A DNA stretch of 64,000 nucleotides, taken from the NCBI GenBank assembly GCA_019695575.1, contig JADNSB010000010.1:62001-126000 (forward strand), written 5' to 3'. Below are positions 20,518 through 30,455 of this stretch, piece after piece; the stretch's first letter is position 1; each line of letters starts with the position of its first letter. The stretch is from Angomonas ambiguus. Its lineage: Eukaryota; Euglenozoa; Kinetoplastea; Trypanosomatida; Trypanosomatidae. Position numbers and translations under genes: made by a program. The notes below the pieces were generated by a model. The model saw nothing but the letters and a program-made list of their open reading frames with translations, was not told the origin of the DNA and did no database searches.

Positions 20518-21706
20518 CAGGAGTAGTAGTAGGGAGAGAAACCTTGTCTTCCTTCTTCTCCGTCCCTGTAAGGACCGCCGCCACCGTTTCCGCCGAAGAC
20601 TCTCTCGACGTACTCTTTTTAGGCTCCAATTCAGTAATCGTATTGATCGTCATATTCGTGTTATTATTATTATTATTATTATTGTCATTGTTTTTACTGT
20701 CGTTATTATTATTATTATCATTACTTTCCTTAGGAATAGTCTCCTCCTTTATAGGGTCCACCATCTCTGTCGTACTGTTCTCCACTGTACTTTCTTTTTC
20801 CTCCTTTTTATTTTCCTTTTCCTTATTATTATGATTATCGTCGTCCTCTATTCCCTCGGAAAGGACGGTTGCTTGCTCCCTTACTGGGGTAGTCGCAATG
20901 GCTTTCGTATTGGTCTTCCGTACTTCAATCATCATGGCCGTACAGCCGTCGATACTATTATTATTATTATCTTTATTATTATTATTATTTAATTTTTTAT
21001 TCTTCTTTTCTACCGCTGCCGTAGCTGTGGCCGTAGCTGCCGTACTATTGCTTGTAGGATCGATACTACGTTCCACTTCCTCGAGAGGTGGTGGGGGGGG
21101 CCGAGCGGTTTCCTTTTTGGAGGAAATATACTGTAACAATTGTTGTCTTTTCTCTTTCTTATCCACAATATTATTATTATTATTATTATTATTATTGTTA
21201 TTGTTCGTAATACTATTATGAAGGATATTATTAATGGTATCCTTATTATTATTATTATTACTATTAACATTATTATAATTCTGCTTTAGATCCGGGAGGT
21301 TATAATAATAAATAGTATTATTCTCTGTGCCGTTCCTCTGACCGCCAGGAGACTGTGAGTTAGCCGTGCTAGTAGGCGAAGGTTCTTTAAATCCATTATT
21401 ATTATTATTATTATTATTCTTGGTATAGGGAGGATGCACGCCAGGCTCACGGTCAGGAAAAGGAAACGAATCACTATAACAATAATAATTATTTTCTTTA
21501 CAGCGACGACAACAGATAATATCTCGCCATCTAAAAAAGTATTTTTCTTTCTGTTCCGCGTAGGAAATCGGATGGAACGGTTTATAGTGGTGAATCCATG
21601 AAATTAAGATCAGCGCCGCTAACAGAATTAAAAAAAAGACACTGACGGGAAGGGCAATATACCACCAAAGATCTGGCGATACCTCATCCTCCACCTCCTG
21701 GACCAT
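18800..21706 (-). CDS. Single-pass membrane protein with a long asparagine-rich tail (968 aa)
   Basis: The start is the ATG at 21706. Residues 1-13 are acidic. Residues about 14-38 form one strong hydrophobic segment (from WWYIALPVSVFF to LILISWI) with basic and aromatic residues after it, so the long C-terminal part is probably cytoplasmic and the N-terminus outside or lumenal. Directly after the membrane segment comes a cysteine cluster, CCRRC, a plausible S-acylation or metal site. The remaining 880 residues are dominated by Asn runs of up to about 13, separated by short Ser/Arg/Pro segments such as RRSLSLTG and SRHSSRDS that resemble basophilic kinase sites. No enzyme domain is visible. 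The Asn runs are encoded almost only by AAT repeats. I do not recognise the family. Confidence 0.85.
20136..20170 (-). repeat. (AAT)n microsatellite in coding frame (poly-Asn)
   Basis: A pure trinucleotide run, ATT on the plus strand, read as AAT (Asn) in the membrane-protein gene. Similar long runs in the same gene lie at about 18870-18902 and 20474-20514. Confidence 0.9.
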
Positions 21707-23509
21707 GATTCAATATTAACTTTAATTAATTTAATTATTATTATCCTACAGTCTAGACGGTATTATTAATTTAATAATTAATATGTATTTATATATTTAT
21801 TTAAAAAAAAAAGGTAGTGTAAAGAGGTACTCTCTTTTTTTTTTTTTGCTTTTTTTATATATTTATGTACAATGGATAATAACAATAAAAAAAAATCTAA
21901 AAATTAAATCAGTAATAAAGGAAAAAAAAAAAAACGATGAGCTAAGGTTTAAAAAAAAAAAGGAATTATATTAGAAAAAAAAATGAAAATGAATAACGCC
22001 AAAAAAAACACAAACAGTAAATTTAATTGAGATTTTTAATACGAATTATTATTTAAATAAAATTAAACAAAAATTTCTAATATTAAAAATTCAATATATA
22101 AGTACTGAAAAGGGAAATTAACAGAAAAAAAGAGAAAAGGAGAAGAAAATATTGAAAATAAAATCAATATACTAAATACAAAAATTGAATTATTATTCCT
22201 TCTTTGATTAAGCTGTTCTTGCTGAAGGCAAAGTAGAAAAAAAAAAGAGAAAAAGAGAGAAGAAAAGAAAAAAAGGTATTTTAAGAAGATCGAAAACAAA
22301 AACACTTCTTCAACAACAACGGAAATCGTACTAGTATTATTATTATTATTATTATTATTATCTTTATTATTATTATTATCTTTATTATTATTATTATCTT
22401 TATTATTATTATTATTGTCATTATTATTTTTAGTATTATGGAGAGATACATGATTAAATTATAGTGTATAAATTAACATCTATACTTTTTGACTTTGGAC
22501 TTGTTAATAGTTATTACAGAGGTATATAAAAATAAATAAAAAAAAGGGGAGAACTCTTTTTTTCATTGTTGTTGTTGTTTGTTTCAGCAAAATTTTCTTT
22601 TTTAAAAATTATTCTTACTTATTATTTTGAATACACCCAAATAAAAAAAAAAATCATTAAAACGAGTTAATGAAAGGAGAAAAAAAATTAAGGGTAAGAA
22701 AATAGAAAATAAAACTGAAAAAACATTAAATAAAAAAAAAAAAAAACTTAACGAACTAACCTTATTTATTAAGTAAATACCGATAATCACCGCAATAATA
22801 ATTTCAATAGTACATACATTTAAGAAAAAAAATATTTTTGTTTTTTTTCTATTTCTTTTTTTATGATAAATATTTGACATGACTACCAGTTAAAAGAGAT
22901 GAACAAAAAAAAAAAATCGGTCTTAAAAAAAAATGATAATAATAACAGTACAAAAGGATAAAAAAAAAAGTGCATTGTTAAATATTCAATTGAAAAAAAA
23001 AATAAAAGGAGAAGTTAAAGAGAGGAGAGATTTTTTCATTTATTATTATTTCCTTCTCCTAGTTTTATTTTTGATTTTATAAATAAAATAAAAAAGTCAT
23101 CAGTAAAAAAAAAAAAAAGGAACAAAAATGAATAAGATATTAATTAAATCTTATTTTTATTATTATTAGTAGTAGTAGAAAGCAATTTGTTTTTCTAGAG
23201 TTCTTAACAACGATTTTACAGAAATAGAAAATAAAAATGGAAAATAAAAATAAAAAAAAACATATAAAAAAAAAAAGGAAAGCAATCATATAGGTATGTA
23301 TAAATATATAAAAAAAAAATACTTAACAAGTTCAATGGGATTTATTTTTTTAAAAAAAAAAGGAAAAAAAAAACATTAGTTTTTGCAAAAATACATTAGA
23401 AATACTGTTAACTATTTCCAAAAAAAAAGATGAAAAAAAAGGAGGTTTACTTGATATATTACTGCTTAGAGCATTTATTTTTTATTTTATTTTATCCATT
23501 ATTTTAAAC
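21707..23509. other. Long intergenic region rich in homopolymer tracts
   Basis: 1.8 kb of extremely AT-rich sequence, the longest gap in the window. It contains many plus-strand A-runs (T-runs on the coding strand) and the compound ATT repeat at 22334-22430. Short frames such as 22602-22880 translate to Phe/Ile/Lys-rich strings and are not credible genes. Confidence 0.7.
22334..22430 (-). repeat. Compound (ATT)n-CTTT microsatellite, 18-bp higher-order unit
   Basis: A pure ATT run is followed by about three copies of an 18-bp unit made of ATT triplets ending in ATCTTT. On the coding strand the unit has the phase of Lys-Asp-Asn4 codons, although no ATG-initiated gene covers it. Confidence 0.85.
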
Positions 23510-24011
23510 CTATAACAAAAGACTGGTAGCGCTCAGTAGTGTGGAAGTCGCGCTAAGACATCCCATACTTTCATTCGACCTCGGTGTCTGCTGAGGGGAG
23601 TCCTCCGGGGTATTTTTAATATTATTATTATTATTTTGATGATGATGATGATGAACAATGGTACTAACACTGGTACTTGTCATAGTAGTAGTAGTAGTTG
23701 TAGACCCTTTATGACTTTTATTCGCAATCCCATTATTATTATTATGATTATTATGATTATTATTATTATTATTATTATTTAATAAAGGAGGGGTAGGGTT
23801 GCGGGTGTGGGAGTCTGGAGAGAGAAGATCAAACCACTCTTCCTCCTGAGGTACTAGACTGCATTCCTTCCCCTTCCTATTAACATTAACATTATTATTA
23901 TTATTATTATTGTGTGGAAGCATCTGCGGTACATAATTGGCAGGAAAATACAATAAAGAAGAGATGACCGCCACGCTGGGCTCCCCTCGACTACTATTGG
24001 GAGATAATACT

Positions 24012-24042
<31 letters not shown>

Positions 24043-24116
24043 TGCTGCTGTTTTCGTCGTTATCACTAGCATTGTTGTTTTGGACACTACGATGAGAATA
24101 AAGACTACTATTATTA

Positions 24117-24152
<36 letters not shown>

Positions 24153-25820
24153 TTTGAGGAGGGACTTGTCGCATTGCTACTACCACCATTATTATTATTA
24201 TTATTATTGTTATTATTTTCTGTAAAGTTCACCTCACTCTTTTGTCGTAGAAAACGCGGCAGTAAATATCCTTTCATAGACTTTGAATAGTTATGACTAT
24301 TATTATTATTATTACTGCTATGACTCCCATTGGTATTACTATTATTATTATTATTATAATGTTGGTGCTGTTGCGATACTCCCTCCCCACCTTCACTGCC
24401 ATCGCTATTACTATCCAGCGAAAATAAATCGCTAAATATACTCAAATCCTTTCGATCTCCCTCTTCCCTTACTAAACGATCCAACGTACTATTATTATTA
24501 TTATTATTATTATTAGCATTGTCCTTCTCCTCGATCGTAGGATCAATAAGAGACACCACCGCCTCTCTCTCTCTTCTAGAACTAACACCCGCACCAAAAC
24601 TACTACTACGAACATGACAGTGATGAATGACTGTATTATTATTATTATTATTATGGGAGGATGTAGGACGACTGCCTTGATTGCTGTGTTCCTTTTCATT
24701 ATTATTATTGTGAATTGTATTGCTGTTACTATTATGACTCGCAGCAGTGCTTAAACTGTTGAAATTGATAGCGTTATTCACAGGGCTACTCCCCTCACTG
24801 GTGGGTGTTTTCCTACTAGAGAGAATAGACTTGGTAGCATTATTATTATTAATATTAATATTATTATTATTTTCCATACTGTATTTTTGACCCTTTTCGT
24901 GGCTGTAATGCGATAAACGATGACTACGAAAGGTACTTTCCCTTTTTTTGTCTCCCACTCGCTTTTCACTACTATAAATAGAGTAGTTATTATTATTATT
25001 ATTATTATTATTCGCCTTGACAGGCTCTTCCACACGATCCTTTGAAAAGACACTAATAAACCGCCGAGCGGCCTTCGAGAAACCATTATTGTTATTATTA
25101 TTATTATTATTTCCTATTCCTGGGAGAGGGGTAGAGAGGTTCGAGGGCCCGTAGGAGTGGTGTTCTATCGTGGATAGATTAGCACCGCGGATAGGACTTT
25201 CTTCTAGTACAGCTGGAGAGGACCCGGGGTAGTATGGATGATGATGATTATGATTATTATTATTAAAATCATTTATAGTATTCGTAAGATGTGGTGGTGG
25301 AAAGACTAGACGGAGAGTAGACCCCTCCCTGGAGTTTTGCTGCTCGACGATATGAGCATACGCCGCTGAGATGTAATTTTTCTGTCCGTTAATGGTTTCT
25401 GGAAAAGGAGGCGGTACATACACCTCATCACTACTATTGTTATTATTATTTACATTATTATTATTATGAGTCGTAAAGTGAAGGCTATGAATAGGAGGAG
25501 GAATTGTATTATTATTATCATCATTATTAGTATTAGTATTGTTATTGAAGGGGTCAGTGGACTCATTTTGTAATTTTTTATAAGTAGAATAAATGTAATT
25601 CTTTTCGCCATTGAAAGGGTCCACTTTCAAATTGTTATTATTATTATTATTATTACTTTTACTTTCATAATTTCTTCGTAATTCAGCTGGAGGAGGTACT
25701 GTAAGCACTGTACCGTTACAATTCATATTATTATTATTATTATTATTATTATCCTTATTATCATTATTATGATTACTATATTCCTCTTTGTGATCCGTAT
25801 TATTCTCCTCCTTTCTGTTA

Positions 25821-25853
<33 letters not shown>

Positions 25854-26535
25854 GTATCCCTTTTATGATAATTGCTGTTACGCGTGAAAGGTAACTCCAA
25901 CTCCGACTCCTCACTGGACGAGAAGGACAGTGACAATACACTTTTCTCCTCCAAAAACCGTCTTGTATTACTATTTGTATTACTATTGTCTGTATTACTA
26001 TTATTATTGTCTGTATTATTATTATTATTATTACTTGTGTTATTATTACTATTATTATTATTATTATTACTATTATTGCTATTCTGTTGAGTGTGAAGGT
26101 CGTGAAAGGAGATGGGATCCAGTGGAGCAGGAAGTGGGCGATGAGGGAAAGGAAGTAACGTACGGCTGTGTTGTGCTATATCCTCCGTAGACTCACTCCC
26201 TTTCCTCACCTCAATAATAATATTATTATTATTACTATTATTGTTATTATTATTATTGGTAATCGTACTCTCCTTTCTTTTATGATTAGGAGGAGGAAAG
26301 AGGGGAGGAAGGGGCGAGACGGATGGTCGGCGCCAGTTGCTATTGTTACTACGATGTGGACTGTATTTTAACTTTGTCGCTGCTCTTTTTCGGTTTCTTC
26401 CTTTTTTAGTGGAATTATTATTATTATGATTATTATGATTAAGAAAAGGATTGGAAGTAATGGTGTTGGTACTAATCAATGTCGTATTACTATTCGTATT
26501 AGGACAACTGATATTGCTATTATTGTATGTATTAA

Positions 26536-26575
<40 letters not shown>

Positions 26576-26713
26576 TAAATGTAGGTTAATATTCATTGTA
26601 CTCGTATTCACCGAGCTTGAGCTAGTGGTGGTAGTGGTAGTGTTGGTGGTGCTATCAACACTGTTTTGTCTTGGGGGGGTGTTTCTTACGGGAGGAAATA
26701 CAGAAAAATTCAT
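23510..26713 (-). CDS. Asparagine-rich low-complexity protein (1067 aa), unknown function
   Basis: The start is the ATG at 26713, with the first ordered-looking segment NFSVFPPVRNTPP. More than a third of the protein is Asn, in runs of up to about 14 separated by short Ser/Thr, His or charged segments. Two related motifs stand out: NGEKNYIYSTYKKLQ (about 25570-25620) and NGQKNYISAAYAHIVEQ (about 25340-25400), each near a PPP-containing stretch; further PPP segments (VPPPAEL, IPPPIHS, FPPPHLT) flank them. These may be short linear binding motifs. No transmembrane segment, signal peptide or catalytic motif was seen. Prion-like or phase-separating behaviour is possible for such composition but is only inference. 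The unbroken 3.2-kb frame through so many repeats argues for selection on the frame. Confidence 0.85.
26534..26574 (-). repeat. (AAT)n microsatellite in coding frame (poly-Asn)
   Basis: One of the longest pure ATT runs on the plus strand, giving an Asn run near the N-terminus of the 1067-aa protein. Another at about 24121-24150 lies in the same gene. Confidence 0.9.
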
Positions 26714-27895
26714 AATTATTATTCTTATTTTATTTTTATTTATTTATTTACTATTTTTCTTCTTTTGAACTAAATATATTGATTTATTTATTTATTGATT
26801 GATTTTTAGGGGGAGGATAAGTATATGAGGTGAAAGAGAGGGGGAAATGCTACAGAAATTAGGGGAAAAATAAAAAAAAAAACTTCTGTTGTTTTAGTTA
26901 TTTTCCCCTCTAACTTATTTTGATTTCGTTTTTTGTAACAAAATAAAAATATTTGAAAAAAAAAAGGAGATTCACAGGAAAAAAAAAAAACTTATTGAAA
27001 AAGTAATAATAGTACAGAAAGAAAAGAAAAATAAAGAAAAAGTGCAACCTTCAAATAATTTATATCCGGTAGGAAAGAGAAAAGAAAAAAAGAGCAGTGT
27101 AATGTATACGTATTTCTTCTTTTTTTTCTTCTTTTTTTCTTTAGTTCCAAAGTCTTTCTCCCTTTCCTTTTAGTTTATATTATTTTTGAATCCAAATACA
27201 ATAAAAAAAAATCATAAAATAGAGGAAGAAAAGAAAAAAAAAATGAGAGAGAGAGAGAGAGAAAGAAAAAAGTAAATAAACATATCCAAAAAAAGGTAAA
27301 AATAAAAATAATAATAAAAACAACAACACTTGTTTACAGAACAACGGATTAAACTTATTTAAATAAATACATGTAAGAAAGACGCTACAACACTCTCGTA
27401 ATAATAATTTAAAAAAAAAAGGAATCTGTGTGATATAAAACAGTCATAAAAGAAAAAAAAAATACGAAAAGTCAACTTTAAAAAAATTATAATTAATTGC
27501 GTGTTCGTTTGTTAGTTTTTGTATGTTTCCGTTTTTTTTAAATAACATTTAGATTTTTTTGATGGAGAAAAAAAATAATTAACTTTATACTGTTTATAAA
27601 TTAAAATGTGTTAAATCCTATTATATTATATTATGTGTGTAGAACGCTTAAAGGAAAAGTACTTTATTATTACTATTTTTTTATTAATAAGTAAGTATTG
27701 ACGTAAAAGCAAAAAAAAAAATGTTGAAAAAAAAAGGCGACTTGAAAAAAAAAAAATTAAAAATTAAAAAAAAATTAGGTTACGCCTTTATAGAAATATT
27801 TTTTTTTCTTTTACTTATTCTGAAAGAAGAGGAAAAAAAAAGAGTGTACTTTCATTACACACTATAGAAGTGAGAAAGAGGGAGAGAGGGAGCTC
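26714..27895. other. Intergenic region
   Basis: 1.2 kb of AT-rich spacer with many A-runs on the plus strand and a short GA repeat near 27246-27262. Pyrimidine tracts on the coding strand occur at several points, but I cannot choose one acceptor. No gene seen. Confidence 0.65.
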
Positions 27896-29818
27896 TCATA
27901 CCTTTTCTTCCTCCTCTTCCTTATCCTTAGTATTATCATCAGTGTTGTTATTATTAGTATTAGTATTATGATAATGAGGAGGAGGGGGAGGAGGAGGGTT
28001 GCTGGTATCGCTGGGGTGGCCCGCAAGTGTGTGACTGCTCATAAATATACCTGTGACCGACGAGGCCGCGCTAGACCCTAAGGGGGAAGTCAGACCTGCA
28101 GATAGTAGGGGAGAATGAAAAGGAGGTGCAAGAGGATTATTATTATTATTATTATTATTAGAAGTCGTGTGCGTAAGAGGGAGAAGAGCAACACCATTAT
28201 TACTGCTGATGGTATCTTCTAATAAAATAGAAATGATACTTTCCATTTCCGTATTATTATTATTATTATTATTATTAATATTAATATTATGAATACTGTT
28301 TTGAAAGGCGTCGGTCGCTCTTTTTCGATTCGGGTATACTCTACACATGGTACTACTATACTCGTCGAACAAAGACGTGGTGCTGTTATTATTATTCCCA
28401 TTATTATTATTATTATTATGAAAGCTACGAGTGACGCTGTTGGTGCTACTGCTCAATGCCAGTGGGAGTAGAAAATGATTACTGTAAACACTTCGAATAC
28501 TACTAGTGTCACTGTCCGCATAAAAACTATTATTGTGATTACTATTATTATTATTATTGGGTATATTAGTACTGTAGGAGGACAGTCCTAATGAGTTTCG
28601 GTAGCGAACTGAATTTTTATGCTTCCGATTAGAGGTAAAATATTTGTAATAATTATCGTAATTATCGTAATACTCATCGATTCCTCTCTTATTATTATTC
28701 TTATTATCGGTTTCATTGGATGCAGTTGAAACTTTAGGAATATTATTGTACCGATCTTCAAAATTTTTAAAATTGGCCTCTTTTTTAGATCGACTGCCCC
28801 TTCTTTTACCATTATTACCATTATTATTATTATTATTATTGTTATTTTTATTACTATTATAACTACTGGCTTGTAAAATACTTTTCGTTTGGTTCATTTC
28901 AATATCGGTAGCAAATAACGTTAAAAGGTCCAACGTCATAGAAGTGTCAATGATGGGGGCTGCAGAGGACAGCGACCGCACCGCCGCACTGACCCTCTTA
29001 TTATGATTATGATTACTATGATGGTTCACTGACGTCCTTTCTGTGTGATGAAGAGGGGTGCTCATCTTGCCTTCGACTTGAATAGAAGACCGTAGGGTGC
29101 TGTTCGCGGCAGGTATGGTCATCGTTTCCTGAGGAGAAGGGACCAGCATTTCCCTTTCCTTCCCCTCTTCTGTAGAATCATCCGTCGTGATGCCCTGCGA
29201 CTGGGGAGAGGGAAGGGCACCCCCTCCATCCCCGCCGGCCTCTCGTTCCTTACTACTGTCACGATCCTGTGGAGGATTATTCTCCTTGGATGGAGAGGTA
29301 ATCAATGGCAGTGAGGAAGGAGAGAGGGTACTACGTTTTTTTGACTTGGAGGAGTCTTTTTGCTTATGGGAGCGCGACCGGCGTTTATTGCTGCTACTCG
29401 TACTCTTGGAGTAACTATTATCGGGATTTTGAATAAACTCCAAATAACGTTGAGAGTACTGCATGTGATTATAATGACTCATACTCAGCCGATCTTTATT
29501 ATGATGAGGATGAGGATGAGGCGAAGAAGAAGAGGACGAGGAAGGATCGACCTCGCCTCCTTCTCGAGGGGATGGAAGGGTGAGCGGAGTATCAGAAGGA
29601 AGCGGCTCCAGCAGCGGGGAGGTCATTCGGTACGATGGAGAGCTGTTTCCTTTTTTGGATTGTTTTTTTAACGGTTTAGTGGTGGTAGTCGTCGTCGACG
29701 TCATAAAAGGGTGGGAGGAGTTAAACATGGAGGAGGAGGAGGAGGAGGGAGGGGAGAGGGGGGGAAGGGTGAGGGATGGCTCTTTGGGGGTGGTGCCCGC
29801 AGAGGTTCCATTCCCCAT
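27896..29818 (-). CDS. Asn/Ser-rich protein with N-myristoylation motif (640 aa)
   Basis: The start is the ATG at 29818. The N-terminus is MGNGTSAG: Gly2 followed by Ser6, which fits the N-myristoyltransferase consensus, so the mature protein is probably lipid-anchored at a membrane. The next 190 residues are Ser/Pro/Lys-rich with basic patches (KKQSKKGN, SNKRRSRSHKQK), which could strengthen membrane binding. The second half carries AAT-encoded Asn runs and Ser/Thr-rich segments, then a run of eight prolines near the C-terminus and a terminal acidic stretch DKEEEEEKV. No folded domain is recognised. The myristoylation call is from the motif only, and the function is unknown. Confidence 0.83.
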   Translation of the reverse strand: MGNGTSAGTTPKEPSLTLPPLSPPSSSSSSMFNSSHPFMTSTTTTTTKPLKKQSKKGNSSPSYRMTSPLLEPLPSDTPLTLPSPREGGEVDPSSSSSSSPHPHPHHNKDRLSMSHYNHMQYSQRYLEFIQNPDNSYSKSTSSSNKRRSRSHKQKDSSKSKKRSTLSPSSLPLITSPSKENNPPQDRDSSKEREAGGDGGGALPSPQSQGITTDDSTEEGKEREMLVPSPQETMTIPAANSTLRSSIQVEGKMSTPLHHTERTSVNHHSNHNHNKRVSAAVRSLSSAAPIIDTSMTLDLLTLFATDIEMNQTKSILQASSYNSNKNNNNNNNNNGNNGKRRGSRSKKEANFKNFEDRYNNIPKVSTASNETDNKNNNKRGIDEYYDNYDNYYKYFTSNRKHKNSVRYRNSLGLSSYSTNIPNNNNNSNHNNSFYADSDTSSIRSVYSNHFLLPLALSSSTNSVTRSFHNNNNNNGNNNNSTTSLFDEYSSTMCRVYPNRKRATDAFQNSIHNININNNNNNNNTEMESIISILLEDTISSNNGVALLPLTHTTSNNNNNNNNPLAPPFHSPLLSAGLTSPLGSSAASSVTGIFMSSHTLAGHPSDTSNPPPPPPPHYHNTNTNNNNTDDNTKDKEEEEEKV

Positions 29819-30455
29819 TTTCTATTTTACTTTTACTTTTTTTATTTTATTTTTTTCTTTAATCTAACTTTTTCACGAACAAAATCCCTTTTATTTTATT
29901 TTTTTTATTTATTGGTATAATCTGTATAAATTAATTTAACTTGGTTGACGGGGAGGCAAGCAAAAGAGTAGTGTGACGGTAGAAAAATTTAGGACTAAAA
30001 GTAAAAAAAATGCTGAACGAATAAAACGTAATTTTTGATGTAATAAGAAAAAATAAAAATAATTAAGAGAATAGTTAGCTTTTTAACTAGGGTGGAATGT
30101 AACTTTTTTGGTGTTGTTGTTTTAGTTATTCTTTCGGTAATGAACAGTAATCAAAAAAAAAAAAAATGAGTGAAATGGAAGAAAAAGAGATTACCTTCTT
30201 TGACTAGTAGACGCAAAGGGGAGAAAAAAAAAAAGAAGGAAAGGGTCTTTAAACATCAAACAAAAGGAATCCGAAAAGGGAAATTTTGGAACAAAAAAAA
30301 AAAGAGAAAAATAAAATAACAAGAAAAAAAATAATTTATAGTCTAACGAAAAAAAAAATCTAAACCACACTCTAAAACACCACACGAAGGGTTTCACAAA
30401 GAAAACACTTGGGACCTCTTCTTTCTCTTTCAAAACATTTTTATTCTTATTATTA
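29819..30455. other. Intergenic region
   Basis: 0.64 kb of AT-rich spacer with plus-strand A-runs near 30155-30170, 30222-30235 and 30290-30305 (T-runs on the coding strand). A short minus-strand frame at 30191-30472 is Phe/Lys-rich spacer translation. No gene seen. Confidence 0.65.

Noticed and set aside
20172-20992. Plus-strand frames of 220-239 codons rich in Leu or Ile
   Set aside because: They are the complement of AAT repeats within the Asn-rich membrane-protein gene; ATT and TTA repeats give Ile and Leu runs automatically.
22602-22880. Small minus-strand frame with hydrophobic translation
   Set aside because: Phe/Ile/Lys composition is what AT-rich spacer gives by chance; it has no domain and no coding-like composition.
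18800-26713. Dictyostelid origin, suggested by poly-Asn and AAT repeats
   Set aside because: Coding DNA is not AT-rich, no introns are present, all genes share one strand, and pyrimidine tract plus AG signals precede the genes; these fit kinetoplastids better.
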